Positions 9,036 to 16,902 of a stretch of 64,000 nt of DNA are shown here, in pieces; position 1 is the stretch's first letter; each line of letters starts with the position of its first letter. This stretch comes from an uncultured Alkaliphilus sp. Lineage in GTDB: Bacteria; Bacillota; Clostridia; Peptostreptococcales; Natronincolaceae. The DNA lies in NCBI GenBank assembly GCA_938074565.1, contig CALJEQ010000041.1:1-64000 (forward strand), in the 5' to 3' direction. Both the position numbers and the translations under genes were made by a program. The notes under the pieces are model-generated. The model did not search any database. It saw nothing but the letters and a program-made list of their open reading frames with translations, and had not been told where the DNA came from.

Positions 9036-12000
9036 TTATATTGTAGAGGCTTTCTTTTTTAAGACTTTTACTTTTAGAAAAAGACTAAAGTCATCAAATA
9101 TTGTATACATAACAGGAATAAAAACTAATGTTAATAAAGTTGAAAGTAACAATCCGCCAATTACCACTGTAGCCATTGGTGCTTGCGCTTCTGCTCCTTC
9201 ACCAATTCCTAAAGCAAGGGGTAAAAGACCCAATACAGTTGTTAATGTCGTCATTAATATAGGCCTAAGTCTAATAGGTCCTGCATTTAAAATGGCTTCC
9301 CATCTTTCTTCCCCTGCATTTCTTCGTGTATTAATATAATCAACTAATACAATGGCATTATTAACAACTATCCCTGCCAACATAATTACTCCAATAAACG
9401 CAGGTACACTTAATGATCTACCCGTTAAAAATAAACCCAGTACCCCTCCAGCAAAAGCCAATGGTACAGATAACATAATTGTAAAAGGGTGAAGCAATGA
9501 TTCAAATTGAGATGCAAGAATCATATACACAAAAACCACCGCCAACAATAATGCCAATGATAAATCACTAAAAGCCTTTACCATTTCCTGATTCTCTCCA
9601 CCAATAATATAGCTGTATCCCACTGGTAGTTGATATTCTGTTAGTTTTTCTTCTATATCCTTCACTACACTTCTTAAGTCTCTATCACTTATATCACTGG
9701 TAACTGAAATAACCCGAACTTGATCTACCCTACTGATGGAAGCAGGACCTTGCTGAATTGTAAGTTCTGCAATTTGATTTAACGGAACATTTAACCCTAA
9801 TGGGGATGCAATGGATAATTCATTTAACCTTGCTATTCCTTCTTTGTATAAGGGGTCCCCCTTAACAATAACATCTATTTCAGAACCATCCATTTTATAT
9901 CTAGTAGCCACCTGTCCCGAAATCATCCCTCTTATAGAAGAGGCGATTTGTCCAGCAGTTAACCCATACTGAGATGTATAGTTCCTATTTAGTTGAATTT
10001 GCAACTCTGGTATACCTTCATTCAAACTATTTTTAACTTCTTCCGTTCCCTCTACACCCTTTATTATTTCCACAAAATCATTACCAATTGCCTTTAATTG
10101 TTGTAAGTCATCTCCTTTTATAGAAATACTAATGGGAGCTGATCCACCACTAAAGCTCATTGTATTAGAAACTGCCTCAACAGATATTTCTGCACCAGGA
10201 ATATCTTTAATTTTTTCCCGTACTTCATTTACAACTTCTCCTGTACTTCTTTTTCTTTCTCTAATAGGTTTTAAAGAAACAGTTATCGTCCCTCTATTGA
10301 TGGATGCACTACCTACAAAATTATTACCTGAAGAACCTATTGTGGAAGCTACCCCTACTATTTCATCTATGTCTTGTAGTAGTTCCTCCACCTCTCTAAC
10401 CACTTCATTTGAACTGGTTAATGTAGCACCCAAAGGTAGGCTAACTTTAATTGTTAATTGCCCTTCATCCATTTGTGGGAAAAATTCTGCTCCTATCTTA
10501 ACAATTGAGGTCATACTTAGAATGAAAACCAGTACCCCAATCATAATAGTTGTTTTTCTAAAACTAAGGGCTTTCTTTAAGATTTTTTTATAACCCTCTT
10601 CAAAACTTTTAAACAAGCCATCAAAAGCATTATAAATAGCATCCATCATCCAATAAATTCCTCGTCGTTTTTGCTCTTTCTTTTCCTCCACCTTTAACAA
10701 CTTAGATGCCAACATTGGAATTAATGTTAGTGAAACCATTAAAGACGCTCCTAACGACAAGGATACAGTAAGGGCTAGTTGTTTAAAGATTGTTGATGTT
10801 ATTCCTTCAACAAACACAATGGGAAGAAAAACAGCTACTGTTGTTAAGGTGGAAGCCACCACCGCCATAGCTACTTCATTCGCACCTTTAATTGCCGCTT
10901 CTTTTCTTGAAAATCCCTCTTGTCTAAAACGATAAATATTTTCCAATACTACAATGGCATTATCCACCAACATACCTACCCCTAATGCCAATCCTCCTAA
11001 AGTCATTAAATTCAGCGTAATTCCATTGAAATATATTAAAATGAAAGTTGCAATTACTGAAATAGGTATAGCCGTTCCTATAATTAAAGTGGTTCTAACA
11101 TTTCTTAAAAACAAATATAAAATTACAATGGCTAATAATCCACCTATCAAAGCATTTCTCATTACATTATTAATTGATTGTTGAATATATTCTGATTGAT
11201 CCATCATTACTGAAATTTCCATATTGGGATATTTCAATTGAATTTTTTCAATTTCTTCATTAACTTGATTGGCTACGATTACAGTATTAGTACCCGATTG
11301 TTTTTGAATCGACACATTAATACTTCTCTGTCCATTAACCCTTGAATAAGCATTAATTTCTTTATAATTTAATTGAATATCCGCTAGTTCTTCAAGAGGA
11401 ACACTGCCTCCTGTGGAAAGTGGAATCATTAATTGTTTAATATCCTCTAGGTCAGTAAATTCGCCTAGTGTTCTAATGGATAGTCTTTGTTGCCCTCTAG
11501 TTATTTCTCCCCCTGGAAGATTTAAATTTTCTGCCCGTAACAATTGAGTTAATTGATCCATTGTTACTCCATAGCCCATCATTTTATTGTGGTTAGTAAC
11601 AATTTCCACCTGATATTCTTGACCACCTGATACATTAACTGAAGCTACACCCTCAAGTCTTTCAAGTCTTGACTTAACAATATCTTCTCCAAATGACTGT
11701 AAAGTTGCTAAATCTTCATCTCCCGCCACAGCCACTTGCATAATGGGCATCGAATTTGGATCCACCTTTAAAATCATAGGAGCAGTAATACCACTGGGGA
11801 GCATTCCCTTAATTAAATCTATACGCTCTCTTACATCTAAAGATGCAAAGTTCATATCTGTTCCAAAGGTAAACTGAGCTATAATAATTGAATTACCTTC
11901 TGAAGACGTAGAAGTAACACTTTTAATATTATTAACAGTGGAAATAACATTTTCTAAAGGCTTTGTGATCAACTCTTCTATTTCTCTAGGTCCTGCTCCA

Positions 12001-12155
12001 TTATAAGAAGTAACCACAGCCACCACTGGTATTTCTATTTCTGGCAGAAGGTCTATAGGTAATCTCGTTAATGACACCACCCCCATAATGACAACAATTA
12101 ATGTAATCATTACCACTGTTACAGGTCTTTTTACTGATAATGTTGATAAATTCAT
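9036..12155 (-). CDS. RND efflux transporter (AcrB/SwrC-like)
   Basis: 1,039 residues, the normal length of the HAE1/AcrB family. Starts MNLSTLSVKRPVTVVMITLIV with the first transmembrane helix. A periplasmic-type loop with the GAGPREIEELITKPLE signature follows, then two sets of transmembrane helices (around 340-480 and 870-1020) including GVGMLVDNAIVVLENI. Works as a proton-driven exporter with the membrane fusion lipoprotein just upstream. The two genes share one base (TAATG). In Firmicutes the homologue SwrC exports surfactin-like compounds; the substrate here is unknown. Confidence 0.94.
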   Translation of the reverse strand: MNLSTLSVKRPVTVVMITLIVVIMGVVSLTRLPIDLLPEIEIPVVAVVTSYNGAGPREIEELITKPLENVISTVNNIKSVTSTSSEGNSIIIAQFTFGTDMNFASLDVRERIDLIKGMLPSGITAPMILKVDPNSMPIMQVAVAGDEDLATLQSFGEDIVKSRLERLEGVASVNVSGGQEYQVEIVTNHNKMMGYGVTMDQLTQLLRAENLNLPGGEITRGQQRLSIRTLGEFTDLEDIKQLMIPLSTGGSVPLEELADIQLNYKEINAYSRVNGQRSINVSIQKQSGTNTVIVANQVNEEIEKIQLKYPNMEISVMMDQSEYIQQSINNVMRNALIGGLLAIVILYLFLRNVRTTLIIGTAIPISVIATFILIYFNGITLNLMTLGGLALGVGMLVDNAIVVLENIYRFRQEGFSRKEAAIKGANEVAMAVVASTLTTVAVFLPIVFVEGITSTIFKQLALTVSLSLGASLMVSLTLIPMLASKLLKVEEKKEQKRRGIYWMMDAIYNAFDGLFKSFEEGYKKILKKALSFRKTTIMIGVLVFILSMTSIVKIGAEFFPQMDEGQLTIKVSLPLGATLTSSNEVVREVEELLQDIDEIVGVASTIGSSGNNFVGSASINRGTITVSLKPIRERKRSTGEVVNEVREKIKDIPGAEISVEAVSNTMSFSGGSAPISISIKGDDLQQLKAIGNDFVEIIKGVEGTEEVKNSLNEGIPELQIQLNRNYTSQYGLTAGQIASSIRGMISGQVATRYKMDGSEIDVIVKGDPLYKEGIARLNELSIASPLGLNVPLNQIAELTIQQGPASISRVDQVRVISVTSDISDRDLRSVVKDIEEKLTEYQLPVGYSYIIGGENQEMVKAFSDLSLALLLAVVFVYMILASQFESLLHPFTIMLSVPLAFAGGVLGLFLTGRSLSVPAFIGVIMLAGIVVNNAIVLVDYINTRRNAGEERWEAILNAGPIRLRPILMTTLTTVLGLLPLALGIGEGAEAQAPMATVVIGGLLLSTLLTLVFIPVMYTIFDDFSLFLKVKVLKKKASTI

Positions 12156-13291
12156 TATTTTTCACCTCTAACTACCTTTACTTTTGAACCATCACCAACA
12201 AATTGTTGTCCTTTAACAATAACCATTTCATCTACATTAAGCCCCTCAATAATCTGAATAGTACTTTTAGTTTCCATTCCTATCTTAACTTCTTTTTCAA
12301 CTGCCATATCATTTTCTACTACATAAACAAAAGTACGGTTATCTTTGTCTAATACTGCCTCTGTTCTAACTGCAATACTCTCATTTATCAGTTCTGTAGC
12401 AATCACTACACTGGCAAACATCCCAGGCTTTATTGGATGGGTGTTTTCCTCTAAACTAATTTGTACCGGATATAGGCGGGTTCTTGCATCTGCCACAGGT
12501 GATATAGACTCTATCTTTCCCGTTAATCCTCCCACTGAAATAGCAGGTATTTCCACCTTTACCGATTGTCCCACCAATAATTTATTAATGGTATTTTCAG
12601 TAACATCTATTTTTATTTTCAATTCTTTTGTATCTACTATAATAACTGCTGGTTGTGCGTTAGATGCCATTTCTCCAGCCTTTACATTAACTATTGACAC
12701 GATGCCATTAATAGGAGCAGTAACAATAGTATTATTTGTATTTGACAAAGCCTGTTGATAACCCAATTCTGCCTGTTGTAATTGTATCTTTGAAATTTCC
12801 AATGGCTTTTCTGAAGCTGCCATTTGGGCTTGCTCATATTGGCTTTTGTTCATTAGTCCCTGTTCATATAGTTCTTTTGCTTTTTCATAATTTAACTTAG
12901 CAGCATCAATTTGCTCTTTTGTTCTTTCATAGTTTATCTTTGCCATTTCCACAGATAACCTAGTTTGTTCAACCTGTTGTCTAATATCCTTATCATCTAA
13001 GATAAACAGTATATCCCCTTGTTTTACTTCACTACCCACTGTAACATTTACTTGGTTTACTTTACCGGGTAACTTAGGTAACACCATTATTTCTTTTTGA
13101 GGATGTATCTTTCCATTTAAATTTGTTTCATTTGAAATTTCAGTTAACTTTACAACTTCAATCTCTACAGGAGTATATTCTTCTGTTTCCACCTCATTGT
13201 CAGCATTAACCTTGTTTTGTTTATTACTACAACCCATTGCCATCATTACTAATGTTACTATAAGTACTAATAAAAGCATTCTTTTTTTCAT
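12155..13291 (-). CDS. RND membrane fusion lipoprotein (HlyD family)
   Basis: 378 residues from the ATG at 13291, chosen over an in-frame ATG at 13318 because GGAGGG lies 7 nt upstream of 13291. The lipobox MAMGC puts the lipidated Cys at residue 21. It has the biotinyl-lipoyl half motifs (PGKVNQVNVTVGSEVKQGDILF), an alpha-helical hairpin around 100-170 and the beta-barrel domain around 225-300. Periplasmic-adaptor family protein, here presumably anchored to the outer face of the single membrane. First gene of the efflux operon. Confidence 0.93.
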   Translation of the reverse strand: MKKRMLLLVLIVTLVMMAMGCSNKQNKVNADNEVETEEYTPVEIEVVKLTEISNETNLNGKIHPQKEIMVLPKLPGKVNQVNVTVGSEVKQGDILFILDDKDIRQQVEQTRLSVEMAKINYERTKEQIDAAKLNYEKAKELYEQGLMNKSQYEQAQMAASEKPLEISKIQLQQAELGYQQALSNTNNTIVTAPINGIVSIVNVKAGEMASNAQPAVIIVDTKELKIKIDVTENTINKLLVGQSVKVEIPAISVGGLTGKIESISPVADARTRLYPVQISLEENTHPIKPGMFASVVIATELINESIAVRTEAVLDKDNRTFVYVVENDMAVEKEVKIGMETKSTIQIIEGLNVDEMVIVKGQQFVGDGSKVKVVRGEK

Positions 13292-13324
13292 CCTTTTCCC
13301 TCCATCTATTTGAATCATTACAAA

Positions 13325-13374
13325 ACTGACTGGTCAGTCATTTTAATTCTAACCTAATTTTATCCACTAGTAAA
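13325..13374 (-). promoter_or_regulatory. Efflux operon promoter with TetR-type operator
   Basis: On the minus strand: -35 TTTACT (13369-13374), 17-nt spacer, -10 TAGAAT (13346-13351). The inverted repeat TGACTGGTCAGTCA (13327-13340), extendable to ACTGACTGGTCAGT, lies at the predicted start site. A repressor there would block initiation. Repressor assignment to the operon's own TetR is inference. Confidence 0.75.
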
Positions 13375-13422
13375 TAAAATTTTAACTCTTGTTTTAATCT
13401 TTCCCTCCTACATTTAATCACT

Positions 13423-13458
13423 GTATCAAAACACCAAATTAGTGTATGAAATAACACT
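13423..13458. promoter_or_regulatory. Candidate enhancer sites for a sigma-54 activator
   Basis: Two similar elements 20 bp apart: GTATCAAAACAC (13423-13434) and GTATGAAATAACAC (13443-13456). The second lies in a perfect inverted repeat AGTGT-N8-ACACT (13441-13458). They sit about 130-160 bp upstream of the sigma-54 element at 13585, the usual enhancer distance and two helical turns apart. The activator is unknown. Confidence 0.4.
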
Positions 13459-13584
13459 AGTAAATTACAAAACATAAATATAATATTCAACTATGTAAAA
13501 AAATTGGGCTTATATAATTAAAGAACATTACTAATGGAATGCTCTACAGACAAGAAGGCAATAGCAAAATATAACATTTTAATT

Positions 13585-13600
13585 TGGCATGGAAATTGCT
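13585..13600 (+). promoter_or_regulatory. Sigma-54 (-24/-12) promoter
   Basis: TGGCATGGAAATTGCT matches the sigma-54 consensus TGGCAC-N5-TTGCW, with GG and GC exactly 10 bp apart. It lies 125 bp upstream of the 170-residue membrane protein gene. The rest of the 13375-13724 intergenic stretch shows no gene. Confidence 0.75.
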
Positions 13601-13724
13601 CTAGTATATAACTATCTTTTCATAGAGGGGGTTATCACTTAAGGGAAATTTCATAATTTAAATTTAAACTAGAAAAAAATCTATAATAAAATTCTTAGAC
13701 TTTAAAGAGGAGGAACAAACAAAT

Positions 13725-14237
13725 ATGTTCAAAAAACTAATACCCATGTATCTTATTTATGTAATTTATTTTCTAGGAATAGGTATGGTTTCAAGTGGTA
13801 TTGTCCTTATGCCCTTTAACTATGTACGGTACTCCATTATCCTATTCACTGGCCTTATTTTATTTAGTTCAGGGTCATTTGTTAATGAGTTTGTAATTGA
13901 TAAAAAAGAAGCTTCTTTAAGAAAAGTCCTTCGTTTGATAGCAGTTTCTTTAACATTGGCGATTGGAATAGGTATGATTAGCGGAGGAATCTCTCATTTT
14001 AAAGAAAGTCCAACCTATGTTTCCTACCTAATACCATTAGGCATCGTTATTTCCTTCATAAGTTATACCCTTAAAAATGGTTATCCATTGAAGAGAAAAG
14101 AAAAAATTATATTACTAACAGGAATTGTAACAATTGGGCTATTGGCTCATATCGGACTATCCACCATGGCTAATAACTATTTAGCTAATGAAAATGTTCC
14201 CGAAGGTGGAGATATATTTATGAACAAGCACAAATAA
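13725..14237 (+). CDS. Small integral membrane protein, unknown function
   Basis: 170 residues, SD GAGGAGG before the ATG. Four to five hydrophobic helices (about 8-30, 33-52, 66-87, 98-114, 126-145) and a short polar tail ending FMNKHK. I do not recognise the family and see no catalytic motif. It is the first gene behind a sigma-54 promoter, and the amino-acid ABC transporter that follows has its own sigma-A promoter. A link to amino-acid or nitrogen metabolism is only suggested by the sigma-54 signal. Confidence 0.75.
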   Translation: MFKKLIPMYLIYVIYFLGIGMVSSGIVLMPFNYVRYSIILFTGLILFSSGSFVNEFVIDKKEASLRKVLRLIAVSLTLAIGIGMISGGISHFKESPTYVSYLIPLGIVISFISYTLKNGYPLKRKEKIILLTGIVTIGLLAHIGLSTMANNYLANENVPEGGDIFMNKHK

Positions 14238-14280
14238 ATGTACATTTTATATTTATCAATATTGTCTCAAATATTTCATA

Positions 14281-14309
14281 TTGACCACCACAAGATAAAG
14301 TGCTAAAAT
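14281..14309 (+). promoter_or_regulatory. Sigma-A promoter of amino-acid ABC transporter
   Basis: -35 TTGACC (14281-14286), 17-nt spacer, -10 TAAAAT (14304-14309), about 45 nt upstream of the binding-protein start codon. Confidence 0.7.
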
Positions 14310-14360
14310 TAAACCTTAGTTTTCCAATCAAAATACTATGAATTAAAAGGAGGAAATAAA

Positions 14361-15170
14361 ATGTTATTTAAAAGAAAACATATTTTAGTTGTTTCAATAG
14401 TCCTATTAGTTATGCTGGTAATGGCTGGTTGTCGTTCAAATCCTACTACAGTAGTAAATGAAACCAATGGAGTTCCAAAGATTATTAAAATTGGTACATC
14501 TGGTGGATATCCACCCTTTACGTTTATGAATACTGATGGTAAGTTAGATGGCTTTGAAATTGATGTATGGACTGAATTAGGTCAACGAATTGGTTATGAA
14601 ATCGAGTTCCAAACAGCTGAATTTAGTGGATTATTCGGCATGTTAGATACCGACAGAATTAATACTATCTCCAACCAAATTACCATGACAGAAGCAAGAA
14701 AAGAAAAATATCTTTTCCCTACTCCCTATGTTTTTTCTGGAGCACAGTTAATTGTTAGAAATGGTGATGAAAGTATTAAAAGTCTAGAAGATCTAAAAGG
14801 TAAAAAAATTGGTGTTAGTTTAGGTTCTAATTACGAAGAATTAATAAAAAATTATGATGTAAATAATGAAATTGAAGTTATTACCTATGAAGACTTTATT
14901 GGTTCTTTACAGGATGTATCGTTGGGTAGAATTGATGCTGTAATGAACGATAAGCTGGCTGCTATTATTAATATTCAAAAATCTGGTTTAGACCTACAAT
15001 TGGGTGGAGACCCTGTTAGTCCTTTAGAAAACTCCTTCCCCTTCGTTAACAATGAAGAAAATGCAGCTTTAATTGAAATCATTAATGAAGCCATTATTGA
15101 AATGAGAACAGATGGAACTTTAAATGAAATCTCAAATAAGTGGTTTTCTGTAGATATTACCAGCAAATAA
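14361..15170 (+). CDS. Amino-acid ABC transporter substrate-binding lipoprotein (cystine-like)
   Basis: 269 residues, SD AGGAGG. Lipoprotein signal with lipobox VMAGC (Cys24). Family 3 binding protein: GGYPPFTFMNTDGKLDGFEIDV near 50-70, a FSGLFGMLDTDRINTISNQIT segment near 93-115, and the GKKIGVSLGSNYEE hinge near 148. The pattern around NQITMT resembles cystine-binding proteins of the TcyA/YxeM type, but substrate prediction from sequence is uncertain. Followed directly by permease and ATPase genes. Confidence 0.88.
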   Translation: MLFKRKHILVVSIVLLVMLVMAGCRSNPTTVVNETNGVPKIIKIGTSGGYPPFTFMNTDGKLDGFEIDVWTELGQRIGYEIEFQTAEFSGLFGMLDTDRINTISNQITMTEARKEKYLFPTPYVFSGAQLIVRNGDESIKSLEDLKGKKIGVSLGSNYEELIKNYDVNNEIEVITYEDFIGSLQDVSLGRIDAVMNDKLAAIINIQKSGLDLQLGGDPVSPLENSFPFVNNEENAALIEIINEAIIEMRTDGTLNEISNKWFSVDITSK

Positions 15171-15190
15171 TTTAGAAATGGTGATGAATA

Positions 15191-15862
15191 ATGAACAGCA
15201 ATATTGATTTTTCCTATATGTTGCAAGTTTTTCCACGGATTTTGAGGGCTGTTCCCTTAACTCTAGTTCTAGCCACTATATCCATGACCTTCGGGTTAGC
15301 CTTAGGTATTATATTGGCATTAATACGGTTTTTTAAATTAAAGTATTTGTATCTTTTTTCAAAGATTTATGTATCTTTTTTCAGGGGAACTCCACTTTTA
15401 GCTCAATTATTTCTACTATACTATGGTGTTCCTCAAATCATTCCTCAATTTGCAAAGATGACGGCCTACTCAGCTGCCATCATTGGTTTAAGTCTCCACA
15501 GTAGTGCATATATGGCTGAAATTATCCGTGGAGCTATTAATTCAATCGATAAGGGACAAATGGAAGCCTCTTTATCAGTAGGAATGACACGTATGCAGGC
15601 TATGAGAAGGGTTATTCTTCCCCAAGCAGTGAGGGTTGCAATCCCTTCACTGGGAAATTCATATATCAGTCTGTTAAAGGAATCTTCACTAGCCTTTACA
15701 CTAGGAGTTGCTGAAATGTTAGCTCAGGCTAAGATGTCTGCTGCAGCCTCCTATCGCTTCTTTGAAAGCTATTTAGCAACACTGTTGGTTTTTTGGATGA
15801 TTACTTTGTGTATTAACTTTTTACAAAATAAATTAGAGACTAGATTGAATAAAGCATATTAA
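15191..15862 (+). CDS. Amino-acid ABC transporter permease
   Basis: 223 residues, start ATG with SD GGTGATG. Polar amino-acid permease of the HisM/TcyB family, with about five transmembrane helices and the SFFRGTPLLAQLFLLYYGVPQI and EIIRGAINSIDKGQMEAS (EAA loop) signatures. The EAA loop docks on the ATPase encoded immediately downstream. 20 nt after the binding-protein gene. Confidence 0.93.
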   Translation: MNSNIDFSYMLQVFPRILRAVPLTLVLATISMTFGLALGIILALIRFFKLKYLYLFSKIYVSFFRGTPLLAQLFLLYYGVPQIIPQFAKMTAYSAAIIGLSLHSSAYMAEIIRGAINSIDKGQMEASLSVGMTRMQAMRRVILPQAVRVAIPSLGNSYISLLKESSLAFTLGVAEMLAQAKMSAAASYRFFESYLATLLVFWMITLCINFLQNKLETRLNKAY

Positions 15863-15874
15863 AGGGTGATTAAC

Positions 15875-16612
15875 ATGTTAAGTACAAAAAATCTGCATAA
15901 AGCCTTTGGTGATCTTAAGGTATTAAAGGGTATAAATTTAGAAGTTAAACAAGGGGAAGTGGTGGTTATTATTGGCCCCTCTGGTTCTGGCAAGTCTACT
16001 TTTTTAAGATGTCTAAACTACCTGGAAATCCCAGAAAAAGGTAGCATCAGTATTGATAATATTTCTACAGAAGCCCAACAGCTTAGTTCAAGGGAAATTA
16101 TAGCTTTACGAAGAAATACTGCTATGGTATTTCAAAACTATAATCTCTTCAAAAATAAAACCACCCTAGAGAATGTTATTGAATCACTACTGGTGGTACA
16201 GAAGATACCTAAGGAGGAAGCCCTTAAGTTAGGGGAATCCCTTTTGACTATTGTGGGATTATCTGAAAAAAGAAATAGTTATCCATCTTCCCTTTCTGGA
16301 GGACAACAACAAAGGGTTGCCATCGCAAGAGCAATGGCAGTAAATCCAAAAGTTATTTTATTTGATGAACCAACCTCTGCTTTAGACCCTGAATTAGTGG
16401 GGGAAGTCTTAAGCGTTATCCGTAAATTAGCTGATGAAAATATGACTATGATCATTGTTACCCATGAAATGGCCTTTGCCCGCGATGTGGCAGATCGAGT
16501 AATATTCATGGATGAAGGTGTCATTGTGGAAGAAGGACCTCCTACAGACCTATTCTTTAAACCCAAAGAAGAACGTACTAAGCGATTTTTGGGTCAGGTT
16601 GTTAACAAGTAG
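15875..16612 (+). CDS. Amino-acid ABC transporter ATP-binding protein
   Basis: 245 residues from ATG 15875; an in-frame GTG at 15866 lies inside the ribosome binding site (AAGGGTGAT) and is not used here. Walker [10 protein letters not shown] at 34-42, Q-loop VFQNYNLF, signature LSGGQQQR, Walker [14 protein letters not shown]-loop VTHEM. Polar amino-acid transporter subfamily (GlnQ/TcyC). Completes a three-gene importer. Confidence 0.94.
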   Translation: MLSTKNLHKAFGDLKVLKGINLEVKQGEVVVIIGPSGSGKSTFLRCLNYLEIPEKGSISIDNISTEAQQLSSREIIALRRNTAMVFQNYNLFKNKTTLENVIESLLVVQKIPKEEALKLGESLLTIVGLSEKRNSYPSSLSGGQQQRVAIARAMAVNPKVILFDEPTSALDPELVGEVLSVIRKLADENMTMIIVTHEMAFARDVADRVIFMDEGVIVEEGPPTDLFFKPKEERTKRFLGQVVNK

Positions 16613-16669
16613 TACAGACATTACTTCTAACACAAGTTATTCATCTAACCCATTTACCTATAGTTGAGT

Positions 16670-16729
16670 AAGACCTTTAATATTAATTTTGTAATGTAAA
16701 ATTTACATATAATATTAAAGGTCTTTTTT
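16670..16729 (+). terminator. Rho-independent terminator of ABC transporter operon
   Basis: 16-bp perfect stem (arms 16670-16685 and 16710-16725, AAGACCTTTAATATTA) followed by T7. It lies 58 nt after the ATPase stop. Confidence 0.9.
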
Positions 16730-16809
16730 TCTATTTTATTAGTATTTTATTAGTATTTTTTCTTAATTATATTATATTTAATTACATATCGATTCTCCTT
16801 TTAATATAT

Positions 16810-16863
16810 TGTGTTTTTTGTCAAAACTATGAGATTAGTCATTGTGGTAGAAGAATTATTATG
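16810..16863 (+). pseudogene. Relic of a second radical SAM gene
   Basis: Translates as CVFCQNYEISHCG followed by unrelated residues. Over 39 nt it matches the gene at 7495 (its bases around 7755-7793) with three differences, all synonymous third-position transitions (CAG/CAA, AAT/AAC, GAA/GAG). No start, no flanking homology and no complete frame. This is the core of the iron-sulfur motif left from a deleted paralogue, or a short gene-conversion/transfer scar. A perfect 10-bp palindrome GCCTATAGGC follows at about 16869. Confidence 0.7.
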
Positions 16864-16902
16864 AGGTGCCTATAGGCGCTGCGGAGACTTTCTTTTTTAA
16901 CG

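Noticed and set aside
16865-16900. Terminator or insertion end at the palindrome GCCTATAGGC
   Set aside because: No T-run adjoins the palindrome on the relevant strand and no matching partner sequence was seen in the window.
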